Source: Brevundimonas sp. UBA7534
GTDB lineage: Bacteria > Pseudomonadota > Alphaproteobacteria > Caulobacterales > Caulobacteraceae
Assembly: GCF_002479325.1 (NCBI RefSeq)
Contig: NZ_DLMO01000059.1
Coordinates: 3,861-43,599, forward strand
Reading direction: 5' to 3'
DNA: 39,739 nucleotides
In this document: one piece after another, positions 24,370-31,683 of the stretch
How positions within the stretch are numbered: the first letter of the stretch is position 1
Layout: each line of letters starts with the position of its first letter
Notes under the pieces: generated by a model
Database searches by the model: none
What the model saw: the letters and a program-made list of their open reading frames with translations, nothing else
Told to the model about the DNA's origin: nothing
Made by a program: the position numbers and the translations under genes

Positions 24370-25301
24370 TCGGCCAGGAAGGCGTCCAAGACCTCGGCGA
24401 ACCGCTGGGGCTGATCCGCCATGATGAAGTGACGGCTGCCGTCGATGCGGACCAGCTTCACCCCCGGCAGCGGTTCGTACTGACTGGTCCAGGCCTGATC
24501 GGCTTGGGCCGCCGACGCGCCGCCGTCGGCGTCCGCGGCGTACAGCACCGTGACCGGCAGGCGCATGGTCGCAAGGCCGGGCCGGGCGTCCGTCAGAAGG
24601 ACATCGCGCATGGCCGCCCCCATGGCGTGCCGATCCGAGCCGGTGGTCCAGTCGACGAGCCGTTCGCGCAGGGCTGGATCCCGGGTCATGCCCTGAGCGC
24701 TGCCGACTTGGGCGGCGCGGAAGGCGTCGTCCGACAGGACCAGGATGGCGCTGACGGTCTGTTCCGCCGCCGGCCGCATCGCCTCGACCGTCACCTGCGG
24801 GCCGCGAAGGGCGCCGAAGAAGGGCAGGCTGTCCACGCTCATCAGCCGGCCGACCGCTTGGGGATGCTGCTGGGCCAGCTGCAGCCCGACCAGGGCGCCC
24901 ATCGAATGCCCGACCACCGCGGGCCGCTCCAGGCCCTGCTCGCGGACATAGCGGTCCAGTTCATCGACGACCGGCTGGACGAAGGGGCCGTCGCCATGGC
25001 TCCACGGCTCGCCCGCGAAGCCGGCCAGCTGGACCAGATGGACGCGGTGCGTCGCCTTCAGACGATCCGCCGTCGCCCGCCACACCTCGCGCGACGAGCC
25101 GAAGCCGGGGATCAGGATCACGTCGGGGCCCTGGCCCTCCACCTCGACCGACAGCCGGTCTGAAACGAAGGCGGCGGAGGCGGGGGCGGCGTCCTGCGCC
25201 AGGGCGGCGCTGACGCCGACCGCGAGGGAAGGGGCGCAGATCGCCAGGCCGAACAGGGCGGCGCGCAGGCGCGGGCGCGCCTTGAAGAAGGCGTTGAACA
25301 T
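24366..25301 (-). CDS. Exported alpha/beta hydrolase
   Basis: This 311-residue alpha/beta-hydrolase has a signal peptide (about residues 1-35, ending SAALAQ), implying the periplasm. The oxyanion-loop region is VILIPGFGSSREVW, the nucleophile elbow GHSMG holds S133, and the catalytic His is probably H291 in GSRHFIM; the acid is likely in the YAADADGG region. The substrate cannot be told. GGAGAC sits upstream of the ATG at 25301. It is convergent with the lipoprotein gene, sharing CTAG, and follows the XRE regulator gene on the same strand, 37 bases away. Confidence 0.9.
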   Translation of the reverse strand: MFNAFFKARPRLRAALFGLAICAPSLAVGVSAALAQDAAPASAAFVSDRLSVEVEGQGPDVILIPGFGSSREVWRATADRLKATHRVHLVQLAGFAGEPWSHGDGPFVQPVVDELDRYVREQGLERPAVVGHSMGALVGLQLAQQHPQAVGRLMSVDSLPFFGALRGPQVTVEAMRPAAEQTVSAILVLSDDAFRAAQVGSAQGMTRDPALRERLVDWTTGSDRHAMGAAMRDVLLTDARPGLATMRLPVTVLYAADADGGASAAQADQAWTSQYEPLPGVKLVRIDGSRHFIMADQPQRFAEVLDAFLAD

Positions 25302-25338
25302 CGGATGTCTCCTTAATGAATAGGTTGAGGGCGCGCCG

Positions 25339-25536
25339 TCAGGCGTGCGGATTCTCGAAGATGTCCTCGACCGGCCGGTCGAAGGTCGCCGCGATGCGAT
25401 AGGCCAGGTCCAGCGAGGGGTCGTGCCGCTCGGTCTCCAGGGCGATCACCGCCTGGCGGGACACGCCCAGGGCCTGGCCCAGCTGCTCCTGCGTCCAGCC
25501 GCGCTCGACACGCAGCAGCTTGAGGCGGTTCTTCAT
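25339..25536 (-). CDS. Small XRE-family (Cro/CI-type) transcriptional regulator
   Basis: This 65-residue protein is essentially one helix-turn-helix domain: MKNRLKLLRVERGWTQEQL, then GVSRQAVIALETERHDPSL and LAYRIAATFDRPVEDIF. It matches the short YozG/HTH_3 type that often accompanies a small membrane protein. Its ATG overlaps the membrane protein's stop as TGATG, so the pair is coupled. A palindrome over the -10 region of the shared promoter suggests autorepression. Confidence 0.92.
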   Translation of the reverse strand: MKNRLKLLRVERGWTQEQLGQALGVSRQAVIALETERHDPSLDLAYRIAATFDRPVEDIFENPHA

Positions 25537-25943
25537 CAGTTGGACGCCCGGATGAAGGGCGCGAGCACGCCATAGATCGCCCAGAACAGCGGATAGACCA
25601 GCCAGGCGGGCAGATGCGGCGCCCCGGCGAAGCTTTCGCCGAAGCCCCAGAAGACGGCGATGGCCATGGCCCCGCCCGCGGCCAGGATGAACTGTTTGGC
25701 GGTGACGGCGCGCACGAACTCGTCGCTTTCGCGCATCAGCGTTAGAGTGGCCCATATCTGGCCGATGACGGGCGCGGCCACCGCCGCCGCCAGCACCCAG
25801 CCCGCAGGCCTGTTCATCACCTCATCGAAGGCGTCGGTGGTCATCATGGCGACGCAGATAGCCATATACGGCACCATGAAGGCGAAGGTGCGCGTGACGT
25901 AGCGGCGATGCGCGGCGGTTCCTGACTTCCAAAGGGCCAGCAT
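25536..25943 (-). CDS. Small membrane protein paired with the XRE regulator
   Basis: This 135-residue protein has about four membrane segments (near residues 20-38, 48-65, 83-103 and 110-130). A basic N-terminus reads MLALWKSGTAAHRRYVTR, and the loop ESDEFVRAVTAKQF is typical of small integral proteins adjacent to YozG-like regulators. Function unknown; such pairs may sense membrane state, but this is inference. The ATG at 25943 has GGAGAC upstream. It overlaps the regulator start by one base. Confidence 0.85.
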   Translation of the reverse strand: MLALWKSGTAAHRRYVTRTFAFMVPYMAICVAMMTTDAFDEVMNRPAGWVLAAAVAAPVIGQIWATLTLMRESDEFVRAVTAKQFILAAGGAMAIAVFWGFGESFAGAPHLPAWLVYPLFWAIYGVLAPFIRASN

Positions 25944-25960
25944 GGCGTTGTCTCCGTGTT

Positions 25961-25998
25961 TGTAAGGCGCACCTTACACTGTCAGAATGTCATGTCAA
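25961..25998 (-). promoter_or_regulatory. Promoter with palindromic operator for the membrane protein/XRE operon
   Basis: On the minus strand, a perfect TTGACA (25993-25998) lies 16 bases from TAAGGT (25971-25976), a plausible sigma-70 promoter. The -10 sits inside a perfect inverted repeat, TGTAAGG-cgca-CCTTACA (25961-25978 on the plus strand), about 18 bases before the start codon. A repressor bound there would block RNA polymerase, and the small XRE protein encoded downstream is the natural candidate. Confidence 0.65.
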
Positions 25999-26016
25999 CC
26001 TGACTTTTTGTCAGGT
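25998..26016. repeat. Inverted repeat beside the XRE operon promoter
   Basis: ACCTGAC and GTCAGGT arms of 7 bp flank five Ts, just upstream of the -35 of the minus-strand promoter and in the gap before the divergent methyltransferase gene. It could be a second operator or a short terminator-like hairpin. Role not shown. Confidence 0.5.
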
Positions 26017-26072
26017 CGTCTCAACACCGATCCACCCTTCACCAGACGGGCGCAAGGGCTTAAAGCGGGTGG

Positions 26073-26723
26073 ATGGCCATCGCCGATCCCGCCGCCTTCA
26101 TCCGCGAGAACACCCGCCTGCAGCCCGTGCCTCATGCGCCGGAAATCTCGCTGTGGCTGGCGGACGAGATCACACCCCTGTGGCGGCTGACGGAAGAGGA
26201 ACTGGGCGAGATGGGCCTGCCGCCGCCGTTCTGGGCCTTCGCCTGGGCGGGCGGCCAGGCGCTGGCGCGCTGGCTTCTGGATCATCCGCAGGAGGTCGCT
26301 GGGCGACGCGTGCTGGACTTCGCCGCCGGCTCGGGCCTGGTCGGGGTCGCGGCGATGAAGGCCGGCGCGGCGTCATGCCTGTGCGCCGACATCGACCCCT
26401 TCTGCCAGGCCGCCGTCGCCGCCAACGCCGCGTCGAACGGTGTGAAGCTGGATTTCGAGGGCCGGGACATGCTGTCGACGCCGCCCCCCGACGTCGACGT
26501 CATCTGCGCGGGCGACATCTGCTATGAAAAGCCGATGACCGAGGCGGTGCTGGCCTGGCTGGGCCAGGCGCGCGGCCGGGGTGTACGCGTGTTGATCGGC
26601 GATCCCGGCCGCACCTATTTCCCGCGCGAAGGGCTGGACTTCCTGGCGGAATACCGGGTGCCCACGACGCGGGAGCTGGAGGACCAGGAGATCAAGCGGT
26701 CCTCCGTCTGGGCCATGCCCTGA
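26073..26723 (+). CDS. Class I methyltransferase, ETF-beta lysine methyltransferase (METTL20) type
   Basis: This 216-residue SAM-dependent methyltransferase resembles bacterial METTL20, which methylates lysines of the electron transfer flavoprotein beta subunit. The leader segment PPFWAFAWAGGQALARWLLD is typical of that group. SAM-binding motif I is VLDFAAGSGLVGVAA, the acidic turn ADIDPF follows, and a post-motif GDICYE stands in the catalytic pocket. It has also been annotated as L11 methyltransferase-like in related genomes. The ATG at 26073 is the conserved start. Its target protein is not proven, so no symbol is given. Confidence 0.85.
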   Translation: MAIADPAAFIRENTRLQPVPHAPEISLWLADEITPLWRLTEEELGEMGLPPPFWAFAWAGGQALARWLLDHPQEVAGRRVLDFAAGSGLVGVAAMKAGAASCLCADIDPFCQAAVAANAASNGVKLDFEGRDMLSTPPPDVDVICAGDICYEKPMTEAVLAWLGQARGRGVRVLIGDPGRTYFPREGLDFLAEYRVPTTRELEDQEIKRSSVWAMP

Positions 26724-26726
26724 GCG

Positions 26727-27320
26727 TCAGTGCGCCGCGGGCCGGGCCTGGTCGCTCTTTTCGGCCTGGCCGCGATGACGGCCCTCGGCGAATTCCTCGA
26801 TCATCTTGGCGTTGAAGGCGGGGATGTCGTCGGGATTGCGGCTGGTGACCAGGCCGTCGTCGACCACAACCTCCTCGTCCACCACGGTGGCGCCGGCGTT
26901 GCGCAGGTCGGTGCGGATGCTGGGATAGCCGGTCAGGGTGCGTCCCTCGACCACGCCCGCCTCGATCAGCAGCCAGGGCGCATGGCAGATGGCGGCGACC
27001 GGCTTTCCGGCGTCGAAGAAGGCGCGCACGAACTTCACCGCGTCCTCGTTCGCCCGCAGCTGGTCGGGATTGGCGACGCCGCCCGGCAGCATCAGCGCCG
27101 AATAGGCCGAGGCGTCGACCCCGGCCACGGCCTTGTCCGCCGTGACCTTGTCGCCCGGCGTCAGGTGGTTGAAGCCCTGGAAGTCGCCGGCCTTCAGCGA
27201 GACGATCTCCACTACGGCCCCGGCGTCCTGGAGCGCCTTGACCGGTTCGTTGAGTTCGACGAGTTCGACGCCGTCGGTGGCCAGGACGGCGACGGTCTTT
27301 CCGGACAGGGACTGGGCCAT
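26727..27320 (-). CDS. DJ-1/PfpI family protein (YhbO/PfpI-like)
   Basis: This 197-residue type 1 glutamine amidotransferase-like protein is of the PfpI/YhbO group, reported as proteases or deglycases acting on glycated proteins. The nucleophile elbow AICHAPWLLIEA holds C112 and H113. The conserved acidic residue lies in DGVELVELNEP, and VTSRNPDDIPAFN near the end is diagnostic of PfpI. The ATG at 27320 gives the usual start just before GKTVAVLATDGVE. It is convergent with the methyltransferase, three bases apart, and divergent from the small secreted protein. Confidence 0.93.
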   Translation of the reverse strand: MAQSLSGKTVAVLATDGVELVELNEPVKALQDAGAVVEIVSLKAGDFQGFNHLTPGDKVTADKAVAGVDASAYSALMLPGGVANPDQLRANEDAVKFVRAFFDAGKPVAAICHAPWLLIEAGVVEGRTLTGYPSIRTDLRNAGATVVDEEVVVDDGLVTSRNPDDIPAFNAKMIEEFAEGRHRGQAEKSDQARPAAH

Positions 27321-27426
27321 GGGATCTGCTCCATTCGTTTGGGGATTGAGGGCTGATGAACCCCCGGGCAGGGCGGCGGTTGCGGCTCCGCTTGGCGGAA
27401 AACGGCGCCGCGCCCATATCCCTTCC

Positions 27427-27816
27427 ATGAAGATCGCTCTGATCCTGACCGGCCTGATCGTCTCTGTCGCCGCTCCGGCCGCGGCCCAAACATGGCGGCA
27501 GAGCCAGCCGCCCTACGCCGCCTATCCCGGCGGAGCGCCGGCGGCCATCGCGGATCAGCACCGCTATGAAACCGAGCGGCTGCGCAACCAGGCCCAGGCC
27601 AACGCCGCCCTGGCCCGCCAGCAGACGCTGGAGGCCCGCATCGAACGCCAGCGGATAGAGGCCGCGCGCCAGCGGATCGACGCCCCGGCGCCCGCGTCGC
27701 GACCGCTCTACTCGCCCGAGCAGGAGCGGGCGCTGCGCCAAGGGGCCGCCGAACGGCGCGCCCGCACCGCCCAGGGCGTCGGCCAGATCGACGCGTGGCT
27801 GGACCGTCAGAACTGA
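27427..27816 (+). CDS. Small secreted Arg/Gln-rich protein
   Basis: This 129-residue protein has a signal peptide (MKIALILTGLIVSVAAPAAAQ, AAA-Q cleavage) and a mature region of long helical, probably coiled-coil character. It is rich in Arg, Gln and Ala, with ERLRNQAQANAALARQQ and RIERQRIEAARQRID. It is likely periplasmic. No named domain recognised. The start is at the signal peptide. It precedes the YpfJ metallopeptidase gene by 60 bases on the same strand; a shared promoter is possible. Confidence 0.75.
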   Translation: MKIALILTGLIVSVAAPAAAQTWRQSQPPYAAYPGGAPAAIADQHRYETERLRNQAQANAALARQQTLEARIERQRIEAARQRIDAPAPASRPLYSPEQERALRQGAAERRARTAQGVGQIDAWLDRQN

Positions 27817-27876
27817 CGCATCCCTTCCCCTCTCCCCGCGTTCCGGCCTAGCTTGGCGTGAAACGGAGGCGCGGAC

Positions 27877-28728
27877 ATGCGGTGGCAAGGCGGAAGAACC
27901 GGCGGCGGCGGGGTCGAGGATCGGCGCGGAATGGGCGGCGGGGCCATCGCCGGCGGCGGGATCGGCGTCGGGGTCCTGGCCATCATCGGCTATCTGGTTT
28001 TCGGCATCGACCCGTCGACCACGACCCAGTTAGCCAGCCAGTTCGGCGGCGTCGGCGCGCAGGAGCAGCAGGGTCAGATCGGCACGCCCGAGGACCAGGC
28101 CGGGCGTTTCGTCGACGTCATCGGCGGCAACATCAACGACGTCTGGACCGGGCGACTGCGTGGGTATCAGCAGCCCAAGGTCGTGATCTACGAACAGGGC
28201 ACCCCGACGGGCTGCGGTTACGGCCAGGCGGCGATGGGGCCGTTCTATTGCCCGACGGACCGCACCGTCTATCTGGACCTGGGCTTCTGGCAGGAGTTGG
28301 ACCGTCTGGGCGGATCCGACGCCGACTTCGCCAAGGCCTATGTCATCGCCCACGAGTTCGGCCACCACGTCCAGACCCTGACGGGCACGTCCGACCAGGT
28401 GCGCCAGGCCCAGCAGCGGGCGCGCGGCGAGGCCGAGGCCAACCAGTATTCCGTCGCGCTTGAGCTTCAGGCTGATTGCTACGCTGGCGTCTGGGCCGCC
28501 AACGCCTCGGCCGCGTCGAACGGCGCGGTGGCGCTGGAGCCCGGCGATTTCGAGGCGGGGATGAAGACCGCCCAGGCCATCGGCGATGACGCCCTGCAGA
28601 GCGGCGCGGGCCGTCGCGTCTCGCCCGAAAGCTTCACCCACGGCTCGTCGGCCCAGCGGGTCCAGTGGCTGCAGCGCGGCTATCAGTCCGGCGATCCCGC
28701 CGCTTGCGACACCTTCAGCGGGGCCTGA
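27877..28728 (+). CDS. YpfJ-type neutral zinc metallopeptidase
   Basis: This 283-residue membrane-anchored zinc peptidase belongs to the YpfJ/KPN_02809 family. One N-terminal membrane helix (about residues 22-43, after a glycine-rich cytosolic stretch) places the catalytic domain in the periplasm. The zinc motif HEFGHH spans residues 159-164 (H159, E160, H163), and the third ligand is E196 in LELQADCYAG. The start is well supported by GGAGG at 27865-27869. Substrates are not known. Its last 14 bases overlap the convergent protease gene. Confidence 0.93.
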   Translation: MRWQGGRTGGGGVEDRRGMGGGAIAGGGIGVGVLAIIGYLVFGIDPSTTTQLASQFGGVGAQEQQGQIGTPEDQAGRFVDVIGGNINDVWTGRLRGYQQPKVVIYEQGTPTGCGYGQAAMGPFYCPTDRTVYLDLGFWQELDRLGGSDADFAKAYVIAHEFGHHVQTLTGTSDQVRQAQQRARGEAEANQYSVALELQADCYAGVWAANASAASNGAVALEPGDFEAGMKTAQAIGDDALQSGAGRRVSPESFTHGSSAQRVQWLQRGYQSGDPAACDTFSGA

Positions 28729-29677
28729 TCGGGCCGCCTACAGCAATATCCAGGGCGCGCGAGGCGAACAGGCGCGGCCCGCCCAGGTCCAGCACCAGGC
28801 GCCGCCCGGCGAAGGCCTCCATGCCGATCAAGGCCTTGGGAAAGCCCGGCGCGGCGACATCGTCGTAGATCGCCACTTCGGCGTCGCGGTGCAGATCGTC
28901 GCCGATGGTCAGGGTGCGCGCCACCACCGTATCGGCGCGCACCACCCCGCCCAGGACGATGCTCTGGCCGGGGCGGCTGTCGCGGCCGTCCAGAAGGCCG
29001 GTGGCGCGGGCCGTCTCGCGCGTGACGGCCAGGGTCGCAGAGGCGCCGGTGTCGACCACCGCCTGCACCTCCGCCCCCTCGATCGTGATCGCGGCCTGAA
29101 GCGCACGGCCGTTGCGGGTGACGGCGATGGGCCTGAGTTCGGCCGGCGGGGTCCATCCATCGCGCCCCCAGAAGCGAAGCCGCCGCTCGGGCGCATCCAG
29201 ATCAAGCACCAGGTGACGCAGCACGTCCTGACCCAAGATCAGCGGCGCGGCCAGGCCCTGCGGCCCCGCCAGCGGCCCCAGCCCCAGGATCGCCGCGCGC
29301 AGTCCCCTCAACGCCAGGCCGCCCACGCCGACGTCCAGCGTCACGCCGCGCCCGACCTGGGCGTCGCCGCCGACGCCATAGGCCACCATCGGTAGGCGGA
29401 ACACATCGGTCAGGCCCAGCGTCTGGAACAGTCCCCGGTCGATCACCGAATACTGCGCTCCGGAATCGATCAGCGCGCGGACCGGCGTTCCATTCACCGT
29501 CGCCGCCACGGTGGGTGTGGTCACGCGCGGCTCGGCGTAGGGCAGCCATCCGGTGTCGCCCGCGTCAGGCAGGACGATTTCCGGCTCTCGCCACAACACA
29601 TAGTCGCGAAACCACCAGGCCCCGCCGGCGGCGGCGCCGACAAGGCCCAGGCGGATCAGAAGGTCGCGGCGTCTCAT
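28715..29677 (-). CDS. Retropepsin-like aspartic protease, two-domain, exported
   Basis: This 320-residue protein has two retropepsin-like halves: ALIDSGAQYSVID (D71-S-G) and AVVDTGASATLAV (D209-T-G). The loops PLILGQDVL (145-153) and ALIGMEAF follow each half. Unlike viral retropepsins, a single chain supplies both aspartates, so it may work as a pseudo-dimer. The N-terminus MRRRDLLIRLGLVGAAAGG has twin arginines before a hydrophobic stretch, consistent with a Tat signal or anchor. Substrate unknown. The ATG at 29677 is chosen for its fit with this leader. Confidence 0.88.
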   Translation of the reverse strand: MRRRDLLIRLGLVGAAAGGAWWFRDYVLWREPEIVLPDAGDTGWLPYAEPRVTTPTVAATVNGTPVRALIDSGAQYSVIDRGLFQTLGLTDVFRLPMVAYGVGGDAQVGRGVTLDVGVGGLALRGLRAAILGLGPLAGPQGLAAPLILGQDVLRHLVLDLDAPERRLRFWGRDGWTPPAELRPIAVTRNGRALQAAITIEGAEVQAVVDTGASATLAVTRETARATGLLDGRDSRPGQSIVLGGVVRADTVVARTLTIGDDLHRDAEVAIYDDVAAPGFPKALIGMEAFAGRRLVLDLGGPRLFASRALDIAVGGPIRPR

Positions 29678-29839
29678 GCCCCTGACATGGACCGTCCCGC
29701 GCCGGATCGCCAGCGTCGCCGAGGTCGCAAGGCCTCGCCGCAACAACCGTGCGCCTGACAGCGTCGCTGAACGCCCGACTTGAAAAAATCATCCAGAAAC
29801 GGGATGACGGCCGGCGCCGTCATGGCTACGAACCCCGTC

Positions 29840-31231
29840 ATGAGCACCTCCAGCGCCCGTTACGTCTCGACCCGGGGTCAGGCCCCGGAAACCGACTTCT
29901 CCGACGCCCTGCTGCGCGGCATCGCCCCCGACGGCGGCCTCTACATGCCGTGCGCCTGGCCCGCCCTGTCGCCCGAGGCCTCGCGCTCGACGGATTACAA
30001 GACCATCGCCTTGGACGCGGTGTCCCCCTTCATCGGCGACGCCCTGCCCGCGGGCGCGCTGGAACGAGCCCTTGACCGGCTGACGGCCGGGTTCGACCAT
30101 CCGGCGGTGACGCCCCTGGTCGAGCTGGAGCCCGGCCTTTTCGTGCTGGAGCTGTTTCACGGGCCGACGGCGGCGTTCAAGGACCTGGCCATGCAGCTGG
30201 TCGCGGCGCTGACGGACGAGGCCCTGGCCGCCTCCGGCGAACGTCTGACGATCCTGACGGCGACCTCGGGCGATACCGGGGCCGCGGCGGTTCGGGCCTT
30301 CGCGGGGGCGCGATCGGTGGATCTGGTGGTGCTGCACCCCCTTGGCCGCGTTTCGCCGGTCCAGCGCAAGCAGATGACCACGGTCGAGGCCGACAATGTG
30401 CTGAACCTGGCCGTGCGCGGCGACTTCGACGATTGCCAGCGCCTGGTGAAGGGTCTGTTGGCCGAGGAGACCCTGCGCGAACGCGGACGGCTGTCGTCCG
30501 TCAATTCGATCAACTGGGCCCGGCTGGCCGGCCAGATCCCCTATTACGTCTCGGCGACCGCGCAACTGGGCGGCCCGGCGACCTTCGTGGTGCCGACCGG
30601 CAACTTCGGCGACGCCTTCGCCGGGATCGCAGCGCGCCGGATGGGCCTTGCCGCCCACGGCTTCGTCGCCGCCGTGAACCAGAACGACGCCCTGGCCCGC
30701 GCCATCAACGACGGCGTCTATTCGCGCCGCCCGGCGGTCGAGAGCGCCAGCGTATCGATGGACGTGCAGGCTCCGTCAAACTTCGAACGGTTGGTGTTCG
30801 AGTCGACCGGCCGCGACGCCGCGCGCACCCGGTCGTTGTTCGAAACCTTCGCAAGGGACGGCGCCGTGGCCTTCGAGCCCGATCTGCTGGCGGCCCTGCG
30901 GGCGGCGGTGTCGGCCGTCTCCATCGACGAGACCGAGACCCGCGCCGAGATCGCGCGCGCCCATGAGGATTGGGGCCGGGTGGTCTGTCCGCACACGGCC
31001 GTGGCCTTGGCGGCGGCGCGGCGGCAGGACCGGAGCCAGGGGCCGGTCGTCGCCCTGTCGACCGCGCACCCGTCTAAGTTCGGCGATTTTGTCGGCGACG
31101 TGCTGGGCTTCGCGCCCGAGCCCGCGCCCGTCGTCGCCGCCCTGGGCGATCAGGCCGAGCGGATGACGACGGTCGAATCGACGATGGAGGCCGCCCTGGC
31201 CGCTGTGACGGCCTTCACAGCACGTCCGTAG
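29840..31231 (+). CDS. thrC: Threonine synthase
   Basis: ThrC converts O-phospho-L-homoserine to L-threonine using pyridoxal phosphate in the cytoplasm. The 463-residue protein starts MSTSSARYVSTRGQAP and has the PLP lysine K114 in FHGPTAAFKDLAMQ. The phosphate-binding loop is TATSGDTGAAAV, and VPTGNFGDAFAG, SVNSINWARLAGQIPYY and SAHPSKF-like TAHPSKFGDF are typical of the long bacterial form. Several in-frame ATGs lie upstream (29804, 29822); 29840 fits relatives best. It stands alone and ends in a perfect hairpin at 31236-31257. Confidence 0.96.
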   Translation: MSTSSARYVSTRGQAPETDFSDALLRGIAPDGGLYMPCAWPALSPEASRSTDYKTIALDAVSPFIGDALPAGALERALDRLTAGFDHPAVTPLVELEPGLFVLELFHGPTAAFKDLAMQLVAALTDEALAASGERLTILTATSGDTGAAAVRAFAGARSVDLVVLHPLGRVSPVQRKQMTTVEADNVLNLAVRGDFDDCQRLVKGLLAEETLRERGRLSSVNSINWARLAGQIPYYVSATAQLGGPATFVVPTGNFGDAFAGIAARRMGLAAHGFVAAVNQNDALARAINDGVYSRRPAVESASVSMDVQAPSNFERLVFESTGRDAARTRSLFETFARDGAVAFEPDLLAALRAAVSAVSIDETETRAEIARAHEDWGRVVCPHTAVALAAARRQDRSQGPVVALSTAHPSKFGDFVGDVLGFAPEPAPVVAALGDQAERMTTVESTMEAALAAVTAFTARP

Positions 31232-31235
31232 GCGT

Positions 31236-31257
31236 CTCCCTCCCCTCAGGGAGGGAG
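31236..31257. terminator. Perfect 9-bp hairpin between convergent thrC and the CsbD-like gene
   Basis: CTCCCTCCC and GGGAGGGAG arms with a CTCA loop, 4 bases after the thrC stop and 14 before the convergent gene's end. No T-run. It uses the same CTCCCTCCC motif as the element at 36229-36363 and may be a minimal member of that family that ends both transcripts. Confidence 0.65.
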
Positions 31258-31271
31258 TACGTTTGAACGGG

Positions 31272-31589
31272 TTAGCGGCGACGCATTCCGCGCGAGGCCA
31301 GACCGGCCAGCAGCAGGCCCACGCCCGCGACCGACAGGGTGGTCAGCAGGGGCTTCTGGCGGGCGGCGGCGGCCACTTCGCGCGCCTTGGGACGATAGTC
31401 GGCCGGCGCCTTCTCGACCAGGCGGTCGACGGCGTCCATCGCCTTGCCGAACTGCTCCAGCGACTTGCCCTTGGCGTCGTTATAGGCGCCTTCGACCTGG
31501 AGCTTCTGGTCGCCGACCAGCTTGCCCAGACCCTTTTGCGCCTTGCCCTGCGCCTGCGATGCGGCGCCGTTGGCGAATTGATCGGTCAT
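31272..31589 (-). CDS. CsbD-like stress protein with C-terminal membrane helix
   Basis: This 105-residue protein has an N-terminal CsbD-like segment (GKAQKGLGKLVGDQKLQVEG), an amphipathic helical middle, and one C-terminal membrane helix (LLTTLSVAGVGLLLAGLASRG) ending in basic residues. CsbD proteins are abundant general stress proteins of unknown biochemical role. The combination suggests a cytosolic domain tethered to the inner membrane, somewhat like ElaB/YqjD. It starts at 31589. Confidence 0.85.
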   Translation of the reverse strand: MTDQFANGAASQAQGKAQKGLGKLVGDQKLQVEGAYNDAKGKSLEQFGKAMDAVDRLVEKAPADYRPKAREVAAAARQKPLLTTLSVAGVGLLLAGLASRGMRRR

Positions 31590-31683
31590 CTCGAAAACCT
31601 CTTCCTCGGGGAGGGCGCCGCCACGAAGCGTCGCCTGACAGGGAAGCGCGGTCCGGCGTCGTCGGTTCCCGCGACCGGCCGTC

